In this document: piece after piece, positions 5,937-9,513 of the stretch | How positions within the stretch are numbered: the stretch's first letter is position 1 | Layout: each line of letters starts with the position of its first letter | Assembly (NCBI GenBank): GCA_002350525.1 | Contig: DEFA01000043.1 | Coordinates: 33,553 to 43,065 of the forward strand | DNA from: Lachnospiraceae bacterium UBA2864 | GTDB lineage: Bacteria; Bacillota; Clostridia; Lachnospirales; Lachnospiraceae | DNA: 9,513 bases | Direction: 5' to 3' | Notes under the pieces: generated by a model | Database searches by the model: none | What the model was told of the DNA's origin: nothing | What the model saw: the letters and a program-made list of their open reading frames with translations, nothing else | Position numbers and translations under genes: made by a program

Positions 5937-6508
5937 AAATACGCATAAATTGCAATTATTGTCTTGCTGTCATGTATTTTTCCCGTATCTATATACTTAA
6001 CTGCTTCTTCCGGAGTAAGACGGATTATATCCATATATTCATCACTGTCTCTATTGATACTACCTCTTTTGCAGTCCGTCCCGATAAACACTGCCGTTCT
6101 CTCACTGAAAAGCCCGACCGCCGCAACTATATAATTTATGAAATGCAGTTTCCCCGGAACAAGTCCCGTCTCCTCTTCCGCTTCTCTTTTAGCACAGCTT
6201 TCGAAAGCCGCCATATCTTCGGGAGCTTCTCCCTTGGTAAGAATATCATCCGATATTGTAACGTCTGAAGGCTCCATGCATCCTGCCGGAATCTCTACAG
6301 ATTCTCCGTCCAGAACCTGTCTGTACTGCTTCACAAAGATTAGCTTTCCGTCCTCATCGACCAGAAGTATCCCTGCGCCGTTACGGTTCTCAACGTAATC
6401 ATAGTAAAGCTTCTCACCTTCAGGCGTCTGCATCGTGTCTTCGTAAACCTTTACACGATGGCCGGTATATTTTAAAGTCCTGTCTATCTTCCTGATTCTG
6501 TTTTCCAC
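5921..6508 (-). CDS. Nudix hydrolase, ADP-ribose pyrophosphatase-like
   Basis: It probably hydrolyses ADP-ribose or a related nucleoside diphosphate derivative to AMP and a sugar phosphate, in the cytoplasm. From GTG 6508 the protein has 195 residues. Seen: the core strand YDYVENRNGAGILLVDEDGK (about 36-55), VKQYRQV (60-66), VEIPAG (71-76), the Nudix helix REAEEETG (108-115) and the ADPR-type C-terminal IHDSKTIIAIYAYL. Compared with the standard G-X5-E-X7-REUXEEXGU box, the loop between the conserved Gly and the RE is clearly longer (about 31 residues instead of 13). The frame is open to another GTG at 6532, but AGAGGTGG is spaced correctly only for 6508. A CCGGC-GAGT-GCCGG hairpin (6539-6526) precedes the ribosome binding site. 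In Bacillus the homologue nudF also lies near xerD. Precise substrate is unproven. Confidence 0.88.
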   Translation of the reverse strand: MENRIRKIDRTLKYTGHRVKVYEDTMQTPEGEKLYYDYVENRNGAGILLVDEDGKLIFVKQYRQVLDGESVEIPAGCMEPSDVTISDDILTKGEAPEDMAAFESCAKREAEEETGLVPGKLHFINYIVAAVGLFSERTAVFIGTDCKRGSINRDSDEYMDIIRLTPEEAVKYIDTGKIHDSKTIIAIYAYLLKFC

Positions 6509-6577
6509 GGAAATCCACCTCTTATCCGGCACTCGCCGGTTCCAGATCCAAATTAATTATATTTATCTGCTTTTGGA

Positions 6578-6583
6578 ATTATA
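6578..6583 (-). promoter_or_regulatory. Candidate -10 element for the Nudix gene
   Basis: A perfect TATAAT lies on the minus strand about 70 bp before the chosen start codon. At 17 bp spacing the -35 would be TTTTGT (6606-6601), a poor match that lies within the tail of the preceding terminator. It is the only good -10 in this gap. Confidence 0.5.
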
Positions 6584-6600
6584 CAATAAAATCTTGTAAA

Positions 6601-6648
6601 ACAAAAGAGGTCCCGCATCGTATATAACATGATCGGGATCTCTTTTGT
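6601..6648 (-). terminator. Long-stem terminator after the sigma-4-like gene
   Basis: On the minus strand ACAAAAGAGATCCCG (6648-6634) pairs with CGGGACCTCTTTTGT (6615-6601), 14 of 15 positions with one A-C mismatch, around an 18-nt loop, then TTTACAAG. It begins 25 bases after the stop codon at 6674. On the plus strand the odd position becomes G-U, so the stem is continuous there too. Confidence 0.8.
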
Positions 6649-6673
6649 CTTTACAGGAAATTATCACAGTCTC

Positions 6674-6871
6674 TTATATCTGTCTCATCATCTGTCTTGC
6701 CTGTGTAAATCTTACCTGTACATTTTCTTCTGTTATGTTAAGCATTCTGGCCGTTTCTTTCGGTGAGCAATTCTTTACAACAAGATAAAACACAACGTCA
6801 TAATACATCTGCGGAAGTTTCTCCATTAGTGTTCTCCAGTCACTGCCCCCCTGCTTCTCTGCATATACCAT
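6674..6871 (-). CDS. Small stand-alone sigma-70 region-4-like helix-turn-helix protein
   Basis: The product is 65 residues. From about residue 13, WRTLMEKLPQMYYDVVFYLV, NCSPKETARMLNITEENVQ and RFTQARQMMRQI follow the pattern of the sigma region-4 domain of ECF-type sigma factors: the LP.xYYxV helix, a conserved turn-helix (ETARMLNITEENV) and the final RxxQAR helix. Sigma region 4 normally contacts the -35 element and the RNA polymerase beta flap. There is no region 2 here: the 190 bp up to rny cannot encode one. I chose ATG 6871, with AGAGGTG five bases upstream; a TTG at 6874 is in frame but too close. It has a candidate promoter and its own terminator. It may be a remnant of an ECF sigma factor or a small regulator. 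The family is fairly clear, the role unknown. Confidence 0.75.
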   Translation of the reverse strand: MVYAEKQGGSDWRTLMEKLPQMYYDVVFYLVVKNCSPKETARMLNITEENVQVRFTQARQMMRQI

Positions 6872-6919
6872 CAAGTCACCTCTTTCTCAGTAAACTGTAA
6901 ACATTAATCAGCTGCAATT

Positions 6920-6948
6920 TATGTAGATGTTCATCATCTTGATGACAA
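6920..6948 (-). promoter_or_regulatory. Candidate promoter with spacer dyad for the sigma-4-like gene
   Basis: On the minus strand: TTGTCA (6948-6943), 17-bp spacer, TACATA (6925-6920). The -35 matches consensus at five of six bases, the -10 at only three. The spacer contains the dyad TCATC-N5-GATGA (6945-6931), a plausible operator. Confidence 0.4.
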
Positions 6949-6971
6949 TATAACATCACTTTGTAAAGAAA

Positions 6972-7007
6972 ATGTATCTAAATTATTGATATTTTCTTAA
7001 GATACAT
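6972..7007. repeat. Inverted repeat ATGTATCT / AGATACAT
   Basis: Perfect 8-bp arms (6972-6979 and 7000-7007) are separated by 20 AT-rich bases. On the minus strand the repeat follows the rny terminator and is itself followed by TTTTCTTT. It may be a weak backup terminator or a regulator site for the sigma-4-like gene. Confidence 0.4.
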
Positions 7008-7030
7008 CCATATAATCCATAAATTCGCGT

Positions 7031-7058
7031 AAAAAAGGCTGCCGCAAAAGCGACAGCC
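7031..7058 (-). terminator. Rho-independent terminator of rny
   Basis: On the minus strand GGCTGTCGC (7058-7050), loop TTTT, and GCGGCAGCC (7045-7037) form a 9-bp stem with one T-G, followed by TTTTTT. It starts seven bases after the rny stop codon. Confidence 0.93.
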
Positions 7059-7065
7059 CATAAAA

Positions 7066-8610
7066 CTACTTAGCATAATCAGTGATTCTTGACTCTCTGA
7101 TAAGACTGACCTTAATCTGTCCCGGATATTCCAACTCGTCCTCAATCTTCTTAGAAATATCTCTGGCCAGAATAACCATATCAGCATCATTCACCTGATC
7201 AGGAACTACCATTACCCTGATTTCTCTACCCGCCTGAATTGCAAAGGACTTATCAACGCCGTTAAAACCGTTGGCAATATCTTCAAGCTTTGTAAGTCTT
7301 GTCGAATATGTTTCCAAAGTTTCACGTCTTGCGCCCGGTCTGGCAGCAGATATAGTATCCGCAGCCTGTACAATACATGCTATAAGACTTTCTGCCTCAC
7401 AATCTCCGTGATGTGAAGCAACTGAATTAATGACAACACTATTCTCTTTGTATTTTCTACAAAGGTCAACACCGATACTAACGTGAGATCCTTCCATCTC
7501 ATGATCAATTGATTTTCCGATATCATGCAGGAGTCCTGCACGCTTGGCAAGCTTAACATCTTCACCTATCTCACCGGCTATAAGACCGCTGAGCTGTGCG
7601 ACTTCAACAGAATGCTTGAGTGCGTTCTGTCCATAGCTTGTTCTGAACTTCATTCTACCGAGAAGCTTGATAAGTTCCGGATGAAGTCCATGTACACCAA
7701 CCTCAAGGGCTGCTGCTTCACCTTCCTCGCGCATCATGGTTTCGACTTCTTTCTTAGCCTTCTCAACCATCTCCTCAATCCTTGCCGGATGGATACGTCC
7801 ATCCACGATGAGTTTTTCAAGCGCTATACGAGCAACTTCACGCCTTACAGGATCAAAACTCGAAAGTACGACTGCTTCAGGCGTATCATCTATTATAAGA
7901 TCGACACCGGTCAGAGTCTCAAGAGTACGTATGTTACGACCCTCTCTTCCGATAATCCTTCCTTTCATCTCATCTGAAGGAAGCTGTACGAGTGATATTG
8001 TTGATTCTGAGACTACATCAGCTGCACACTTCTGTATCGCACTTACAACATACTCCTTGGCCTTTTTATCAGCCTCTTCCTTCGCTCTGGATTCCATTTC
8101 CTTGATCATTATCGCTGTTTCGTGTTTTACGTCGTCTTCAACAGACTTAAGCAAATATTCCTTTGCCTGTTCAGAGGTGAGTCCGGAGATTCTCTCCAGT
8201 TCCTGCAGCTCCTTCTCGTGGAGTTCTTCCACTTCGGCAGCTCTCTTCTTCAGAGCCTCTTCCTTGGCATTCATTCCGGCTTCCCGCTTTTCCATGGCTT
8301 CGGATTTTCTGTCCAGGTTCTCTTCCTTGCTCAGCACGCGTCTCTCATAGCGCTGAAGCTCAGCTCTTCTTTCCTTTGTTTCTTTTTCCAGCTCATTCTT
8401 AGTCTTTAATGACTCTTCCTTCGCCTCCAGGAGAGCTTCTCGCTTCTTCGTCTCTGCAACTTTTAATGCTTCATCTATTATTTCCCTGGCTCTCTCATCT
8501 GCACTGCCGATTTTCGCATCGTCTCTTCTTTTGCGAACCTCGCCGGAGATAAACCAGGTAATAGCAGCTACAATAATACCTGTAACAAGCACTATTACTA
8601 TTTGCGACAC
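7066..8610 (-). CDS. rny: Ribonuclease Y
   Basis: RNase Y is the membrane-anchored endoribonuclease that starts mRNA decay in many Firmicutes. The product is 514 residues, close to the usual length of about 520. Order: one N-terminal transmembrane segment (about 3-22, IVIVLVTGIIVAAITWFI), a long charged coiled coil (about 25-195, rich in Glu, Lys, Arg), a KH domain with GRIIGREGRNIRTLE (217-231) and VDLIIDDTPE (236-245), an HD domain with His333 (LKHSVEVA), the LLHDIGK metal motif (His362, Asp363), SHHGD (399-403) and AADTISAARPGARRE (416-430), and a conserved C-terminal domain ending SLIRESRITDYAK. Start GTG 8610 follows AAGGAGGTG at proper spacing. It has its own promoter and strong terminator. 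The recA-recX-rny order is common in Clostridia. PNPase, a partner in RNA decay, is encoded in the same window. Confidence 0.97.
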   Translation of the reverse strand: MSQIVIVLVTGIIVAAITWFISGEVRKRRDDAKIGSADERAREIIDEALKVAETKKREALLEAKEESLKTKNELEKETKERRAELQRYERRVLSKEENLDRKSEAMEKREAGMNAKEEALKKRAAEVEELHEKELQELERISGLTSEQAKEYLLKSVEDDVKHETAIMIKEMESRAKEEADKKAKEYVVSAIQKCAADVVSESTISLVQLPSDEMKGRIIGREGRNIRTLETLTGVDLIIDDTPEAVVLSSFDPVRREVARIALEKLIVDGRIHPARIEEMVEKAKKEVETMMREEGEAAALEVGVHGLHPELIKLLGRMKFRTSYGQNALKHSVEVAQLSGLIAGEIGEDVKLAKRAGLLHDIGKSIDHEMEGSHVSIGVDLCRKYKENSVVINSVASHHGDCEAESLIACIVQAADTISAARPGARRETLETYSTRLTKLEDIANGFNGVDKSFAIQAGREIRVMVVPDQVNDADMVILARDISKKIEDELEYPGQIKVSLIRESRITDYAK

Positions 8611-8624
8611 AGGAGCACCTCCTT
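8611..8624 (-). promoter_or_regulatory. rny ribosome binding site that can fold on itself
   Basis: On the minus strand AAGGAGG lies seven bases before the GTG start. The spacer ends in CTCCT, so AGGAG (8623-8619), GTG and CTCCT (8615-8611) form a perfect 5-bp hairpin that would hide the ribosome binding site. The 3-nt loop makes it modestly stable. Confidence 0.6.
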
Positions 8625-8664
8625 ATTTAGTTTTCATTGTACGCGAAAAAAATACAACGATATA

Positions 8665-8693
8665 AGTTTATATTCTTTTGACAATTATGTCAA
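8665..8693 (-). promoter_or_regulatory. rny promoter with a dyad over the -35
   Basis: On the minus strand: perfect -35 TTGACA (8693-8688), 17-bp spacer, -10 TAAACT (8670-8665). The -35 is one arm of a perfect inverted repeat TTGACA-TAAT-TGTCAA (8693-8678). The predicted start near 8658 gives a leader of about 48 nt. No terminator was seen between recX and this promoter. Confidence 0.8.
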
Positions 8694-8737
8694 GTCATTT
8701 TTCCCATTAAACATTACCTGTCCATGTACAGCTGGTT

Positions 8738-9214
8738 TTACCACTCCACCGAGATTTCACAGCGGGAGAGGGCGTCGGAGATGTCTTCGTAACGGAAGCC
8801 TTTGCGGGCCAGGCTGCCCTGCAGGGAGCGCATCTGTTTCGGTGTCAGGGAGGAGCCGGCAGGGTATTTTTTCAGGATCTCTTTTTCGATCATCGAGGAT
8901 TCTTCATGGTCGTCGCCTGCGGTTTCCTCCCAGGCCTGTTCCATCGTCTCGCGGGAGATTCCTTTTGTATAAAGATCGGTGAAGATCTTTTTCTGACTTT
9001 TTTCGTCCTTGCGCCACAGGATATAGTTTTCGGCGTAGCGCAGGTCGTCCACATAGCCGAAGGAAGCGGCGTACCGGAGGGCATCCTCCGCTTCTTCCTG
9101 GCTGTAACCACAGCGAAGGAGCCGCTCCCGCAGCTCCTTCGTGGTACGATCCCGGATCTCCAGCAGCGCAAGTGCTTTTTTCCGGGCTTCGATCGTTCTT
9201 TGCTCTTCCGGCAT
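8738..9214 (-). CDS. recX: Regulatory protein RecX
   Basis: RecX binds RecA filaments and tunes RecA recombinase and coprotease activity in the cytoplasm. The product is 158 residues and made of repeated three-helix units, as in the family. Typical stretches are ALALLEIRDRTTKELRERLL (15-34), GYSQEEAEDALRYAASFGYVDDLRYAENYI (36-65, with the conserved GY.DD.RYA), KGISRETMEQAWEE and, near the C-terminus, LQGSLARKGFRYEDISDAL. Start ATG 9214 shares its A with the recA stop (TGATG), and an AGAGGA ribosome binding site lies within the recA end, so translation is coupled. Codon use is unlike the genes to its left: of 15 arginine codons, 7 are CGC, 5 CGG, 2 CGT and 1 AGA, and the sequence is visibly richer in GC. 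Identity is firm. Confidence 0.94.
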   Translation of the reverse strand: MPEEQRTIEARKKALALLEIRDRTTKELRERLLRCGYSQEEAEDALRYAASFGYVDDLRYAENYILWRKDEKSQKKIFTDLYTKGISRETMEQAWEETAGDDHEESSMIEKEILKKYPAGSSLTPKQMRSLQGSLARKGFRYEDISDALSRCEISVEW

Positions 9215-9513
9215 CAGGCTTCCTCTTCCGGAAGAGGATTCGATTCCGCTCTTCTCTTTTCGGCTTCTTCCTCCAGTTTCCTGGCTTCTTCTTCCGAAAT
9301 GATATTGTAGTGGAGGCGGACCTTCCGGTCTACTTCCTCGAGCACCTCCGGATGCTCCTTCAGATACTGTTTCGCATTCTCACGGCCCTGGCCGATCTTG
9401 TCGCCGTTATAGGCATACCAGGCGCCGCTCTTGTTGATGATGTCGCAGTCCGCTGCCAGATCCAGCACGTCGCCTTCGCTGGAGATACCGGTGCCGAACA
9501 TGATGTCGAACTC
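9214..9513 (-). CDS. recA: Recombinase RecA, C-terminal part; enters from the right edge
   Basis: RecA forms filaments on single-stranded DNA and drives homologous recombination and SOS induction. The last 99 residues are present, in frame from the window edge (beginning EFDIMFGTGIS). Recognisable are the end of the ATPase core, EGDVLDLAADCDIINKSGAW, the strongly conserved YNGDKIGQGRENAK, and an acidic C-terminal tail ending PLPEEEA. Walker motifs and DNA-binding loops lie outside the window. The stop codon TGA overlaps the recX start by one base. Like recX, the segment is GC-rich: the line 9421-9480 holds 38 G or C in 60 by hand count, against 26 of 60 in 7501-7560 inside rny. Confidence 0.96.
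   Translation of the reverse strand, partial: EFDIMFGTGISSEGDVLDLAADCDIINKSGAWYAYNGDKIGQGRENAKQYLKEHPEVLEEVDRKVRLHYNIISEEEARKLEEEAEKRRAESNPLPEEEA

Noticed and set aside
6509..6532. Upstream GTG start of the Nudix gene
   Set aside because: It lies inside a CCGGC/GCCGG hairpin and lacks a ribosome binding site, while GTG 6508 has AGAGGTGG at good spacing.
6978..7190. Minus-strand frame of 70 codons overlapping the end of rny
   Set aside because: It is an out-of-frame shadow of the rny 3' end, runs through the rny terminator, and has no ribosome binding site.
7736..8350. Long plus-strand open frame opposite rny
   Set aside because: It is the antisense of the rny coiled-coil and KH region, Ser-rich and without a family signature or ribosome binding site.
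1..9513. Search for CRISPR arrays, insertion sequences, integrase att sites, toxin-antitoxin pairs
   Set aside because: No regularly spaced repeats, transposase motifs, terminal inverted repeats or small toxin-like pairs were seen; the only recombinase is the housekeeping XerD.

Overview
This window looks like part of a chromosome from a low-to-medium GC Firmicute, most likely a Clostridia/Lachnospiraceae-type bacterium. That placement is inference. It rests on the recA-recX-rny gene order, strong AGGAGG-type ribosome binding sites, a tRNA gene without an encoded CCA, consensus sigma-A promoters, and an AroE-AroK fusion protein. Every convincing gene is on the minus strand, so the region reads from the right edge to the left.

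Layout in order of transcription. (1) The C-terminal 99 residues of recA, coupled to recX through a TGATG junction. (2) rny (RNase Y), with its own promoter and a strong terminator. (3) A small stand-alone sigma-70 region-4-like protein with its own terminator. (4) A Nudix hydrolase of the ADP-ribose pyrophosphatase type. (5) xerD with a near-consensus promoter, then aroC (chorismate synthase) and a terminator. (6) tRNA-Pro(GGG). (7) rpsO (ribosomal protein S15), with a consensus promoter, a structured leader that resembles an S15 autoregulatory element, and a perfect hairpin terminator. (8) A fused aroE-aroK gene (shikimate dehydrogenase plus shikimate kinase). (9) pnp (PNPase), with its own extended -10 promoter, a structured leader of about 155 nt, and the first 458 codons before the left edge.

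Functionally the window combines DNA repair and recombination (RecA, RecX, XerD), RNA decay (RNase Y, PNPase), translation (S15, tRNA-Pro) and the end of the shikimate pathway (AroE-AroK, AroC). The usual rpsO-pnp neighbourhood is interrupted by aroE-aroK.

Most of the content is ordinary housekeeping, and I see no new defence or mobile system. The points most worth a second look are the pnp leader with two mutually exclusive foldings, the AroE-AroK fusion, a XerD whose usual catalytic lysine position is Asp, the orphan sigma-4 protein, and the sharply higher GC and different arginine codon use of recA-recX compared with everything to their left.
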